34,892 nt of DNA, taken from Mycobacterium sp. (GTDB taxonomy: Bacteria > Actinomycetota > Actinomycetes > Mycobacteriales > Mycobacteriaceae). The notes under the pieces were generated by a model that did not search any database, was not told where the DNA came from, and worked only from the letters and a program-made list of their open reading frames with translations. The stretch is from NCBI GenBank assembly GCA_025965975.1, contig JAOPVX010000353.1, positions 1 through 34,892 of the forward strand, written 5' to 3'. Shown in pieces: positions 8,678 to 16,104 of the stretch (positions within the stretch are counted from its first letter, which is position 1; every line of letters starts with the position of its first letter). The position numbers and the translations under genes are program-made.

Positions 8678-9039
8678 TGTTCGCCGCCACCATTGCCAGC
8701 TCTGCCTTGTTGGCCGTCGCGCTCATCCCATCGGCGCGGGGCAAGCTCGTCGGCGACCCCCGTCAGTCAGACGGAATGCGGGCCGTGAAGTTTCCAGCCG
8801 ACAAGATGTGGTTGCTGGGGGTTGCCGAATTCGGCGGAGCAGCCGGTCTGACCGTAGGGCTGTTCTGGTGGCCGCTCGGAGTAGCAGCGGCGGTGTGTTT
8901 GATCGCCTATTTCGGCGGTGCCCTCGCATACCTCCTGCGCGCGGGCATAACTCACGCGAAGGCGCTCGCACCGGCCGCGGTTCTGCTGCTGGTCGCGATC
9001 GCCACCCTCGTACTTCGACTCGCGACCTCGACGCCCTAG
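8677..9039 (+). CDS. DoxX-like small integral membrane protein
   Basis: A 120-residue protein with four predicted membrane segments: about 1-18, 44-62, 64-85 and 92-115. The ends are short and polar, as in DoxX-like proteins. The segment ARGKLVGDPRQSDGMRAVKFPADKMWLLGVAEFGGAAGL between the first two helices is typical of that group. Its ATG overlaps the previous stop by one base (TGATG), so it is the fourth gene of the coupled operon and would bring the system to the membrane. DoxX relatives are linked to redox or sulphur metabolism in other organisms; the role here is unknown. Confidence 0.8.
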   Translation: MFAATIASSALLAVALIPSARGKLVGDPRQSDGMRAVKFPADKMWLLGVAEFGGAAGLTVGLFWWPLGVAAAVCLIAYFGGALAYLLRAGITHAKALAPAAVLLLVAIATLVLRLATSTP

Positions 9040-9067
9040 CCGTTGACGCGCGGCGGTCGTGTCGAGG
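9026..9067 (+). terminator. possible transcription terminator of the EAR-propeller operon
   Basis: CCTCGAC (9026-9032) and GTCGAGG (9061-9067) form a 7-bp perfect stem around a 28-base GC-rich loop that can pair further. It spans the stop codon of the last gene. No T-run follows, which is common for mycobacterial terminators. Confidence 0.3.
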
Positions 9068-9248
9068 ATCCCGTCGGCTCGCCGCCCACACATCGGTCAC
9101 GCGTAGCTCAGCCGCAATGCTGCGCTACGGCCCGCCGCGTGTACAGGTTCAGTCCGGATCACACGGCTTCGCGCGAGCTGGGAACTGCCGGCGCAATTTC
9201 TTCGCCGGGACGCCACTTCGATTCCGGCCGGAATCGCCGTTTCGCGTG

Positions 9249-9320
9249 CAGTAACTCTCGGATCGTGACGTCCCCGTCGTACACACCATCGAGCAATGCC
9301 CCCATCGTGGAGGTCTGCTA
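9249..9320 (-). pseudogene. fragment of acetolactate decarboxylase (BudA-like)
   Basis: Read on the minus strand, 9317-9249 gives QTSTMGALLDGVYDGDVTI followed by RELL. This matches the conserved N-terminal segment of alpha-acetolactate decarboxylase (Y-Q-x-S-T-x-x-A-L-x-x-G-x-Y-D-G). The residue before it is an in-frame TAG, and the downstream GDFGLGTF segment cannot be read in any frame. It is therefore a decayed remnant. Confidence 0.5.
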
Positions 9321-10085
9321 GATCTCCCGCCCGTGCCGGTGGGTGAGCATCGTGTCTACCCACTCCCGAAAGCCGCTTGCAGCAGAACCCTGGGTCACCG
9401 AACTAGACTCACAGTTCGGGTGGCGAGAAGGCGTCTACGCTGCCGCCCAACCCCGCCTCCTGCCAGCCACACTTCATCCCTGGGTGCTAGCTGCAATGGG
9501 CGCCGAGCGTTTCGGCCACGAACCGGCGTTGGTCCAGCCGATTGCGGCTAGTGGGTATGCCAATACTGCGGGTCGCGGTACGCGGCGTTCGTCGTCACTC
9601 ATGGGGCCATCGCTGCGGTCACCATGTCACCCTCTCGAATCGGAACGTCTTTATGGCCCGCCTTCTCAGCAGCTGCGCTTGCGACATGTCCCACCCCATT
9701 TGTGTGACCCGTACCGCTATGAGCATGGCGGCCTGCCGATCATCGGAGATCCGCAGTATCCCAATGTTATTGACGTCGCCCAGACGTCTTTTCGCTAGGC
9801 GACAGCCTTGAGCTCGAGGACCCCGCCAGTGGACGTCAGCAGCGAGTTCGGCGGCAGTTCCATTAGGTCGTCGAGGCGGCCCCACTACAGCCACTGGCGC
9901 CATGCACTGGCCGCGGGATCCGTGGGCAATGAGTGAGCTGTCGCCGGAGACGGTCGGGCTGCCGTCGCGCGCGCGTACCCGGGCAGAGGGCGCCGACGGC
10001 TCGCCTGCCCTCCCGCCTGTAGTTGCGGTGGAATGCGGCCACGGGTGGTTCTGGGTGCGGACGCGGCGTGCACACCCACCGCGCG
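9321..10085. other. non-coding or decayed stretch between gene remnants and vapBC
   Basis: Apart from the pseudouridine synthase fragment noted separately, I see no supportable gene here. One long open frame (9343-9798) has no recognisable N-terminal domain and includes the pseudouridine synthase fragment only near its end. It is best read as decaying DNA. Confidence 0.4.
9690..9860 (+). pseudogene. C-terminal fragment of an RluA-type pseudouridine synthase
   Basis: One frame reads QQLRLRH, then GLPIIGDPQYPNVIDV at about 9730-9780. This is like the end of RluA-family RNA pseudouridine synthases (THQLRxH...G-x-PIxGDPxY). About 20 bases later another frame reads SLELEDPASGRQQRV, matching the usual C-terminal S-L-E-F-x-D-P-x-S-G. 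The two parts are out of frame and no catalytic HRLD motif is found upstream, so this is a broken remnant. Confidence 0.45.
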
Positions 10086-10136
10086 GCAGCAGATATAGCT
10101 GCATTTCAGCTGCATTGCTGCTATTATCGCTGCATG
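10086..10136 (+). promoter_or_regulatory. vapBC promoter with GCTGC repeats and leaderless-type start
   Basis: TATTAT at 10122-10127 is a good -10 hexamer, and the vapB ATG starts 7 bases after it, so transcription would begin at or next to the start codon. No Shine-Dalgarno is present, in line with a leaderless mRNA. GCTGC occurs four times (10098, 10109, 10117, 10130). The nonamer AGCTGCATT is repeated 11 bp apart, about one helical turn, and GCAGC at 10086 pairs with GCTGC at 10098. These repeats are a plausible operator for VapBC autorepression. Confidence 0.5.
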
Positions 10137-10367
10137 GTCGCTGTAACCGTTCGAGACATTCCCGACGGTGTCCGCGACGAGCTGGCGGCACGAGCGGCGC
10201 ACGCGGGAAAGTCGTTGCAGGAGTATCTGCGTGGACTATTGGTGGAGGCGGCGAACAAGCCGACCGTCGATGAGGTGTTGGCTCGGGCGCGTGCACGGGT
10301 GACCACAACAGGGGCACGCATCGATGCCGCGGCAACTCTTGCGGCAAGAGACGCCGATCGGCGGTGA
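10134..10367 (+). CDS. vapB: VapB-type antitoxin (ribbon-helix-helix)
   Basis: A 77-residue protein beginning MVAVTVRDIPDGVRDELAARAA, a ribbon-helix-helix DNA-binding domain. It is followed by HAGKSLQEYLRGLL and a variable arginine-rich tail that would embrace the toxin. The frame runs further upstream, but the ATG at 10134 is supported by the -10 box just ahead and by the family start. Antitoxins of this type neutralise VapC and, with it, repress their own promoter. The toxin gene overlaps its stop by 4 bp. Confidence 0.87.
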   Translation: MVAVTVRDIPDGVRDELAARAAHAGKSLQEYLRGLLVEAANKPTVDEVLARARARVTTTGARIDAAATLAARDADRR

Positions 10368-10774
10368 ACGGCCGCCTGGTTTGCGACGCCTCGGCCGTGG
10401 TGAGCGCACTACTCGACTCGGGAGAAGCCGGTAGGTGGGCAGCGCAACGACTCGCTGGGGCCGCCCTCTTCGCTCCCGCACTGATGCCGTTTGAGTGCTC
10501 GAACATCATCCGCCGCCATGAACTCAGTGCCCTTGTCAGCGCCGACCAGGCGGTACAAGCCCATGCCGATCTCGTAGACCTGCCCATCGACCTGTGGCCC
10601 TATGAGGTTTTGGCGGCGCGCATCTGGCAATTGCGCCCTAATCTCACGAGTTACGACGCGGCCTATGTCGCTTTGGCCGAGGCGCTCGGACTTCCCCTCG
10701 TCACGCTGGATCAGCGTATTCAGCGAGTTCCCGGTATCACCTGCGTGGTGGATACTCCGCCGGGATCGCCGTAA
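10364..10774 (+). CDS. vapC: VapC-type PIN-domain toxin (ribonuclease)
   Basis: A 136-residue PIN-domain protein. The four acidic metal-binding positions are all in place: Asp8 (VCDASAVV), Glu44 (MPFECSN), Asp98 (LTSYDAAYVALAE) and Asp116 (TLDQRI). This indicates an intact Mg-dependent endoribonuclease; mycobacterial VapC toxins cleave specific tRNAs or 23S rRNA, and the target here is unknown. It starts at GTG 10364, overlapping the vapB stop (GTGA). It sits alone among decayed genes, as toxin-antitoxin modules often do. Confidence 0.88.
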   Translation: MNGRLVCDASAVVSALLDSGEAGRWAAQRLAGAALFAPALMPFECSNIIRRHELSALVSADQAVQAHADLVDLPIDLWPYEVLAARIWQLRPNLTSYDAAYVALAEALGLPLVTLDQRIQRVPGITCVVDTPPGSP

Positions 10775-10914
10775 TCGCCTGTCACGCCCAGCGTCGCGAT
10801 ATGAACGGCGGTGGGCGACGGCGCGCGGTGGGCGGCGACCACTCGGTGCGTTCGGCCTCGGCGTGCATGGTTCGGGGTCGGTCGTGGTTGCTCGTCGACG
10901 AACGAGAATCACAT

Positions 10915-11012
10915 GGTTTGGAGGGCCCGCCCGGCACCGCCAAGACCAGCTTCGCGCGCATCGTCGCCGAACTCCTGTTCGGGCTGGGCACGATTCAGCG
11001 TCCCGCACCGAC
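10915..11012 (+). pseudogene. fragment of an EccA-like AAA ATPase
   Basis: One frame reads GPPGTAKTSFARIVAELLFG followed by LGTIQRP, a Walker A motif in the setting of CbxX/CfqX-type AAA ATPases such as type VII secretion EccA (GPPGTGKTTxARxxAxxxxGLGxI). The GK of the P-loop reads AK. No Walker B or flanking domain follows; the frame runs into the convergent NADH dehydrogenase gene. It is a short remnant. Confidence 0.5.
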
Positions 11013-11029
11013 GAGCGTGTCCCGATGTT

Positions 11030-12403
11030 TTAAGGCGTGGGCGTCGTCTCGCCGGAAGGATGCGGCGCGTGAAGCATGTTGGGGTGCACGAACTTCAACC
11101 AGGTGTAGGGGTGCTCGGGTGAAGTCGTGCTACCAAGGATGAACGTTCGGTCCGTGCGGCGGGCGCGCGCGATCGTGGCCAGCCACGTGGCGACTGTGCT
11201 GATGCGGTTCTCCAAGCCAGTGAGAAATGCGATGTGGATGAGTCCCCAGCCCAGCCAGCCGATGAACCCGGCGAGCTTGATCGGGCCGGCTTGAAGCAGG
11301 GCGTGTCCACGGCTGATGTAGGCCGCAGAGCCGACATCGCGGTAGCGGTAGTGCGGACGAGCCTTGCCGGTCAGATCGTGACGAACGCAGGCCGCGGCAT
11401 GGATTCCGCCCTGCATCGCGTTCTCAGCCACGCCCGGCAGGTTGTCGCGGCCGACGAGGTCACCGATGACGAAGATTTCCGGATACCCGGGCACCGACAG
11501 GTCGGCTGCCACCGCGATGCGTCCGGCATGGTCGGACTTGGCCTCGAGCACCTTTGCGATACGCCGCGCGAATGGCACGGCCTCGACGCCCGCCGTCCAC
11601 AGGACGGTCCTCGCCGCAAACTCCTCGGGCGAGCCGCCCGCCTTGGGTGTGACGGTCACGCGGTCGTGTCGCACGTCGGTGACGTGCACACCCATGTGCA
11701 GTTCGACGCCCAGATTCTGCAGGATCTTGGTGGCTTTGTCGGTGAGGTCTGGCGCGAAGCTGCCCAGAACGCAGCTTCCCCCGTCGAAGAGCAGTACACG
11801 CGCGTCTTCGGGCTCGATGCTGTGGAACTCTTTGGCAAGGGCTCGAGTAGCCATTTCCCGGATCTGCCCGGCCAGCTCCACACCGGTGGGTCCGCCACCG
11901 GCTATGGCGAAGGTGAGCCACGCGTCGCGCTCAGGCCCCGGGGGGAGAGTTTCGGCCATCTCGAATGCGCCGAACAGCCTGCGGCGGACGCTCAGCGCGT
12001 CGTCGAGGGTCTTCATCCCTGGCGCCCACTGTGCGAATTCCTCATGGCCCAAGTAGGACTGACGCATTCCGACGGCGACTATCAGCACGTCGTAGTCAAG
12101 GGTGAACGTGGACTCGTCGGGGCGGCGGGCGGTGACCTGGCGCGCGTCGGCGTCGAGGTCGACGGCTTCGCCGAGCAGGGTGGTGACGTTGTGGTGACGC
12201 GCGAGCTCCTCGCGCAGCGAGCGGCTGATCTGCCCAAGGCTCAATGTCCCGGTGGCGCACTGGTAGAGCAGCGGCTGGAACACGTGGGAAGCGGCGCGAT
12301 CAAGCAACGTGACCTCGACATCGACACGCCCGAGTCTGCGCGCGCAGAACAACCCTCCGAATCCGCCCCCGATGATCAACACCCTTGTTCGACCGTCACC
12401 CAT
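11030..12403 (-). CDS. ndh: type II NADH dehydrogenase (NDH-2)
   Basis: The 457-residue flavoprotein has an FAD-binding GGGFGG at residues 12-17, the HVFQPLLYQ-ATG segment typical of NDH-2, a second Rossmann motif AGGGPTGVE for NADH, and FVIGDL near the second FAD motif. The C-terminal part (PIKLAGFIGWLGWGLIHIAFL) is the amphipathic membrane-anchoring region. It would oxidise NADH and reduce menaquinone without pumping protons. ATG at 12403 has an AAAGG site 8 bases upstream and is preferred over an ATG 18 bases earlier that has none. Mycobacteria often carry more than one ndh, so this may be a paralogue. Confidence 0.9.
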   Translation of the reverse strand: MGDGRTRVLIIGGGFGGLFCARRLGRVDVEVTLLDRAASHVFQPLLYQCATGTLSLGQISRSLREELARHHNVTTLLGEAVDLDADARQVTARRPDESTFTLDYDVLIVAVGMRQSYLGHEEFAQWAPGMKTLDDALSVRRRLFGAFEMAETLPPGPERDAWLTFAIAGGGPTGVELAGQIREMATRALAKEFHSIEPEDARVLLFDGGSCVLGSFAPDLTDKATKILQNLGVELHMGVHVTDVRHDRVTVTPKAGGSPEEFAARTVLWTAGVEAVPFARRIAKVLEAKSDHAGRIAVAADLSVPGYPEIFVIGDLVGRDNLPGVAENAMQGGIHAAACVRHDLTGKARPHYRYRDVGSAAYISRGHALLQAGPIKLAGFIGWLGWGLIHIAFLTGLENRISTVATWLATIARARRTDRTFILGSTTSPEHPYTWLKFVHPNMLHAPHPSGETTPTP

Positions 12404-12968
12404 CACGTCACCTTTTCCCATTCGAGGACCAGCTCATCACGGTGTACCCGCCTCAGTCTGCGGTCTGAGGCGTCCTTGCTCGGCGAGACCGCCTACCACA
12501 ACGCGGCGACGTCGCACCGGTCGAGGCCGGCCGCCCAGATTTTGTCGCGGACAGTGACGATGATTGTCACGGCGTTGTCACTCGTGCACTACACGCGGGT
12601 GGCCCTCTCTAAAACGATCATCGCAGTTCAGGAGCCTCCGAGGCATGCAGCGACTCCGGAATACACCCCGTCGTGCGGACGGTAAATCCGTCGGCTAACG
12701 CCTACGCAGGTTCGACCCCGGATACCTCCGCCACCAAGTGCGCGGCTCAGGTTCAACAGCACCGCCCTCGGGATCGGGAAGGTGGCCACCCTGGCGGCTT
12801 GCGTCGCAGCGTCGGTCGCGGTTTGCGCCACTAACCGCTCGGCCGCGGTGACGGGATTTATCTGCATGAGTTGTGTGGACAACGTCAGGCGAAGGTCGGT
12901 TATGTCGGCTTGACCCCTCCGCCAGGAAGAGCGCTGCTGCATCGGCCCTCAGCAGTGCAGAAATTGTC
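12404..12968. other. intergenic region upstream of ndh and the SigF-type island
   Basis: About 565 bp between divergent genes. No coding region is convincing; open frames on the minus strand (12628-12982) show no domain, ribosome binding site or codon pattern I trust. Only the SigF-like promoter at its right end is recognised. Confidence 0.4.
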
Positions 12969-12993
12969 GTTTCCGTAGGCAACGGACGGGTAT
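12969..12993 (+). promoter_or_regulatory. SigF-like promoter of the 13018 gene
   Basis: GTTT at 12969-12972, a 15-base spacer and GGGTAT at 12988-12993 fit the mycobacterial SigF consensus (GGWWT, about 16 bases, GGGTAY). The start codon lies 24 bases after the -10 box. Confidence 0.6.
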
Positions 12994-13017
12994 CCGGGCA
13001 GAAGGAGGTATGGAGAA

Positions 13018-13599
13018 ATGCCCGTCTGGAGTTGGTTCTTTATTGCAGCAGCCGTCCTGATCGCGTTCACGCTGGCGTTGATCGCCGTCCTGTCTGTGAC
13101 CGCTCGCAAGAGGACCGAACGGTTGAAAAAGCACTTTGGTCCGGAGTACGAACGAGCTCTAGGTGAGGCCGGTGGTCAGCGAGCCGGCGAACAGGAGCTC
13201 GTTGCGCGCGAACGAAAGCGACAAAAACTCGACGTCGTGGTGTTGTCGCCGGAAGCGCACGCAATGTATGCCGAACACTGGCGGACGGTGCAGGCCGCGT
13301 TCGTCGACGATCCGTCGAAGGCGGTGGGCGACGCAGATCGCCTCGTGACCCAGGTGATGCGCGAACGCGGTTATCCGATTGACGATTTCGATCAGCGTGC
13401 GTCTGACATCTCGGTCGATCACCCGGACATGGTTGAGCACTATCGAGCCGCTCACACCCTCCACTTGACGCAAGAGAAGGGCGATATCGGCACGGAGGCG
13501 CAGCGTCAGGCGTTCGTCCACTACCGCGCGCTCTTCGAGCAGTTGCTCGGCGCCGGCCTCGAAACCGAGAAGGACACGCGAAAGGAGGCCCGGGCATGA
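13018..13599 (+). CDS. membrane-anchored protein of a stress-linked mycobacterial family
   Basis: A 193-residue protein with one N-terminal membrane helix (about residues 4-26, SWFFIAAAVLIAFTLALIAVL) followed by a charged cytoplasmic region. The motif W-x-x-VQAAFVDDPxxAVxxADxLVxxVM at about 90-115 is shared with the next gene, so the two are tandem relatives. Function is unknown. It has a strong ribosome binding site (GAAGGAGGT, 8 bases before ATG) and a SigF-like promoter, which suggests induction under stress or in stationary phase. The downstream gene starts inside its stop codon (ATGA). Confidence 0.8.
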   Translation: MPVWSWFFIAAAVLIAFTLALIAVLSVTARKRTERLKKHFGPEYERALGEAGGQRAGEQELVARERKRQKLDVVVLSPEAHAMYAEHWRTVQAAFVDDPSKAVGDADRLVTQVMRERGYPIDDFDQRASDISVDHPDMVEHYRAAHTLHLTQEKGDIGTEAQRQAFVHYRALFEQLLGAGLETEKDTRKEARA

Positions 13600-14127
13600 C
13601 AACCCACGATGAGCAAACCGCTACCACCCCGACTCCACCATCGACGCCTGAATCGTCAAGCGCGGGAACAGAACTGCCCACAGCGCGAACCCATACCGTC
13701 GGCCGCATCTGACGACCCTTCCTCGGCGACTATGGGGACCGACTCTCCACCCAGGCAGGATGGCCCACCGATCGTCGACGAGGAAACGTCGATGGCACGC
13801 GCCGAACAGTCGCAAACGGGGAACGTGCCGCCGACCGCTGGGGTCGAACCGTCGGCCGACGAATCACTCTTCGCCGTCGACGATCTTTCAGGGCTGCGCT
13901 CGCGCTGGGACGATGTCCAGGCCGCTTTCGTCGACGACCCCACCGAGTGTGTCCAGAAGGCCGACGCTCTCGTCGCGGAGGTGGTCGAACAGCTCACCGC
14001 AGGTTTCTCCGGGGCGCGCTCGCGCCTCGAGGCGCACTGGGCTCGAGGTCAGGACGCCTGCACGGAGGAATTACGTCTCACCCTGAGGCGTTACCGAGAG
14101 TTCTTCCAGCGGCTGCTCGCGGTCTGA
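13596..14127 (+). pseudogene. relative of the 13018 protein, interrupted by a frameshift
   Basis: The best start is ATG 13596, which overlaps the previous stop by 4 bp and has AAAGGAGG 8 bases upstream. That frame ends at a TGA at 13710-13712 after 38 residues. The conserved part, LRSRWDDVQAAFVDDPTECV and LRRYREFFQRLL, continues in the +1 frame to the stop at 14127. A one-base indel between about 13620 and 13712 would explain this. Without it, translation might still begin at a later in-frame ATG (13732 or 13792), neither with a good ribosome binding site. It may be a real mutation or a sequencing error. The conserved motif matches the upstream neighbour. Confidence 0.7.
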
Positions 14128-14206
14128 GGCTCTTCCACACAGGCTTGTCGGAGCGACGGGCTGCCCCAATCTCACCATTTTCTGCGGATGAGTTCCCGGG
14201 GTAGCA

Positions 14207-14245
14207 CTCGGCCCGCCACCCAACGCAACGGGACGGCGGGCCGAG
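14207..14245. terminator. strong hairpin between convergent genes
   Basis: CTCGGCCCGCC (14207-14217) and GGCGGGCCGAG (14235-14245) form a perfect 11-bp stem. The 17-base loop contains CCC and GGG that can extend it. It lies 80 bp after the plus-strand gene and 11 bp after the CsbD-like gene stop, so it could end transcription from both sides. Confidence 0.65.
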
Positions 14246-14256
14246 CAGATTTGCGC

Positions 14257-14430
14257 CTAGCTCTTGAACGCGTCCTTGACCTTCTCGCCGGCGTCCTTGA
14301 GACTGGATTTCGCTTGGTCGACTTTGCCTTTGTTCTCGGTGTCCTTATCTCCGGTCACCTTGCCGAGAGCCTCCTTGGCTTTGCCGCCGATGTCGTCGAT
14401 CTTGTTGCTTGCCTTGTCTTCGGCACCCAT
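14257..14430 (-). CDS. CsbD-like small stress protein
   Basis: A 57-residue protein beginning MGAEDKASNKIDDIGGKAKE and ending with KDAGEKVKDAFKS. It is rich in Lys, Asp, Glu and Ala, with the G-K-A-K-E-x-x-G-K-x-T-x-x pattern of CsbD-like proteins. In Bacillus the family belongs to the general stress regulon; the molecular function is unknown, and such proteins are probably partly disordered. An AAGGGA site lies 8 bases before the ATG. A SigF-like promoter upstream fits control by the neighbouring sigma factor. Confidence 0.85.
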   Translation of the reverse strand: MGAEDKASNKIDDIGGKAKEALGKVTGDKDTENKGKVDQAKSSLKDAGEKVKDAFKS

Positions 14431-14488
14431 GATGTATTCCCTTCGATCGGTTTGGGTTGCGGCTCGGAAGTGAGCCTTACGAACTGGG

Positions 14489-14515
14489 TTACCTCAGGGG
14501 CAGTCATCCGAAACC
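14489..14515 (-). promoter_or_regulatory. SigF-like promoter of the CsbD-like gene
   Basis: On the minus strand GGTTT (14515-14511), a 16-base spacer and AGGTAA (14494-14489) resemble the SigF consensus, with two mismatches in the -10 box. The start codon is 59 bases downstream. Confidence 0.4.
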
Positions 14516-14565
14516 CATTGCGGCTGTGACATCAGACTCGATAAATCAGGAAAGCAGCCTCGGCT

Positions 14566-15351
14566 TCATGCGGTCACAGCGAGCTCGGGTGCACGAACCT
14601 GGCTGCGCAACGTGTGAAGTGCCTGAGCGAGCAGACGCGAGACGTGCATTTGCGAACAACCGACGCGTTCCGCGATTTGGGTTTGGGTCAGACTTTCGAA
14701 GAACCGAAGCATCAGGACGGTTCGCTGGCGGTCAGGCAAAGCGGCGACCAGGGGACGTACCGTTTCAACGTCGATCACCGCGTCGATGTTGGGGTCGACG
14801 CCGCCGAGAGTCTCGCCGAACGGCGGGTATTCGTCGTCTGGTCCGGCCTGCACGTCGGTAGAGCGTGTGGAATAGCTGCTGCCGGCGATCACTCCTTCAA
14901 CGACAAGTTCACGGTCGACTCCAAGATGATCGGCGATCTCGGAGGCCGTCGGCGCGCGACCAAGCCGTTGCGATAGCTCCGCGCGGGCCTGAACCAGTTG
15001 TCGCTGAATGTCTTTGAGACGGCGGGGAACTTTGACCGCCCACCCGTAGTCGCGGAAGTGGCGGCGTACCTCGCCCATCATGGTCGGCACGGCGAATGCT
15101 ACGAACTCCGAACCGGTCTCGACGTCGAAACGGTTGACCGCGTTGAGTAAACCGACTCGGGCAACCTGGACAAGATCATCAAACGGTTCGCCGCGGTTGC
15201 TGAATCGACGTGCGATGTGATCGGCCATCGGCAAGGACCGCTCGACAATCGCTTCGCGCTGGCGGCGAAAAGCGACCGACCCCTCGTCAAGCGACTTGAG
15301 ACGACGGAACATATCCGTCACATCCGAATACTCCAAACGCTGCCTAGACAC
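14566..15351 (-). CDS. sigF: SigF/SigB-family RNA polymerase sigma factor
   Basis: A 261-residue group 3 sigma factor. Region 2 has ADHIARRFSNRGEPFDDLVQVARVGLL with FAVPTMMGEVRRHFRDYGW, region 3 has SQRLGRAPTASEIADHLGV, and region 4 ends with LTQTQIAERVGCSQMHVSRLL. It is close in length and motifs to mycobacterial SigF, but the usual upstream anti-sigma gene (RsbW/UsfX) is absent, so it may be a second SigF. It starts with GTG at 15351. A SigF-like promoter upstream suggests positive autoregulation, and several neighbours carry the same type of promoter. Confidence 0.9.
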   Translation of the reverse strand: MSRQRLEYSDVTDMFRRLKSLDEGSVAFRRQREAIVERSLPMADHIARRFSNRGEPFDDLVQVARVGLLNAVNRFDVETGSEFVAFAVPTMMGEVRRHFRDYGWAVKVPRRLKDIQRQLVQARAELSQRLGRAPTASEIADHLGVDRELVVEGVIAGSSYSTRSTDVQAGPDDEYPPFGETLGGVDPNIDAVIDVETVRPLVAALPDRQRTVLMLRFFESLTQTQIAERVGCSQMHVSRLLAQALHTLRSQVRAPELAVTA

Positions 15352-15415
15352 CCGAAGCCCCTATCCGTTCCGCTGTCAACGTGATACGCGGCTCGGATCT
15401 GAACCTGTGGGGCGG

Positions 15416-15441
15416 GTACCCCGTCGACGACCAACCGAAAC
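15416..15441 (-). promoter_or_regulatory. SigF-like promoter of the sigma-factor gene
   Basis: On the minus strand GTTT (15441-15438), a 16-base spacer and GGGTAC (15421-15416) match the SigF consensus well. The GTG start lies 64 bases after the -10 box. Confidence 0.65.
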
Positions 15442-15794
15442 ATCGGTCCGCCACCGAGCAATGAGCGCCGCCGATAGCAATCCCGCGTGACGTTCCCGGG
15501 ATTGGGCAGCAAGCCGTCAGCCGGGGTCGCCGGAGGAACCCGAGATGTGCTCGCGGCAAGCCATGTTCGGAAATCAATCGACCGACCGAGATCTGCCGGA
15601 CGCATTGCCGCATCCCGACGGTTGGCCACAGTCGGCGAACCCAGGCTGCGCTGTCTTCTCAACGTCAGGGTTGCACCCCGACATCCGCCTCGCGACGGCT
15701 TCCGACACAACCAACACCACCGTCGCTGCCGTCGCTATACCCGGCCAGACCGAACCAAAACTATTGGCACCCTTGAGACAAACGGGCGGGCGGA
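15442..15794. other. intergenic stretch without recognised content
   Basis: Between the sigma-factor promoter and the small membrane protein gene I see no supportable coding region on either strand; open frames here lack domains and ribosome binding sites. Confidence 0.4.
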
Positions 15795-15953
15795 TCAGTA
15801 CCAATAGCGGCGGCCGCCGACCGGGCGACCAACTTGGCCAAGAATTAACAACACCACGCCGATCACGAGCAGGATCCAGCCGATCGTGGCGATGATGGCC
15901 GGCACGGGAAGTAGATAACCGACGAGGATGAGGATGACACCTAGAACGATCAT
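15795..15953 (-). CDS. small hydrophobic membrane protein (DUF6131-like)
   Basis: A 52-residue protein of two hydrophobic helices: MIVLGVILILVGYLL and IATIGWILLVIGVVLLIL, with a PVP turn between. It ends in a glycine/arginine tail, GRPVGGRRYWY. The length and sequence are typical of a small mycobacterial membrane family of unknown function that I associate with DUF6131. A GGGAG site about 10 bases upstream supports ATG 15953 over the longer open frame. Two GGGTAY boxes upstream (15989-15994 and 16008-16013, minus strand) could be SigF -10 elements, but no good -35 goes with them. Confidence 0.72.
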   Translation of the reverse strand: MIVLGVILILVGYLLPVPAIIATIGWILLVIGVVLLILGQVGRPVGGRRYWY

Positions 15954-16104
15954 TTGTTGTTCTCCCTCTGGGATCGGCTGACAGTGCCGTACCCGATGTC
16001 TGGCTTGCATACCCGCGGGCGGCGTCGACTACGCCCGATTTTTACAGAACCGACAAATTGGCGTGCCCCTTGATGGTTGCCATGGCGCGTGAGAGATCTC
16101 CGCA

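Noticed and set aside
9343-9798. A 151-codon plus-strand frame as a possible gene
   Set aside because: Only its last part resembles a known protein (pseudouridine synthase end), and that continues out of frame; treated as decayed.
11234-12685. A 483-codon plus-strand open frame opposite the NADH dehydrogenase gene
   Set aside because: It is the shadow of ndh on the other strand; its translation has no domain, while the minus strand gives a full NDH-2 with cofactor motifs.
15989-16013. Two GGGTAY boxes upstream of the small membrane protein as SigF promoters
   Set aside because: Neither has a -35 element of the SigF type at the right distance; mentioned only with the gene.
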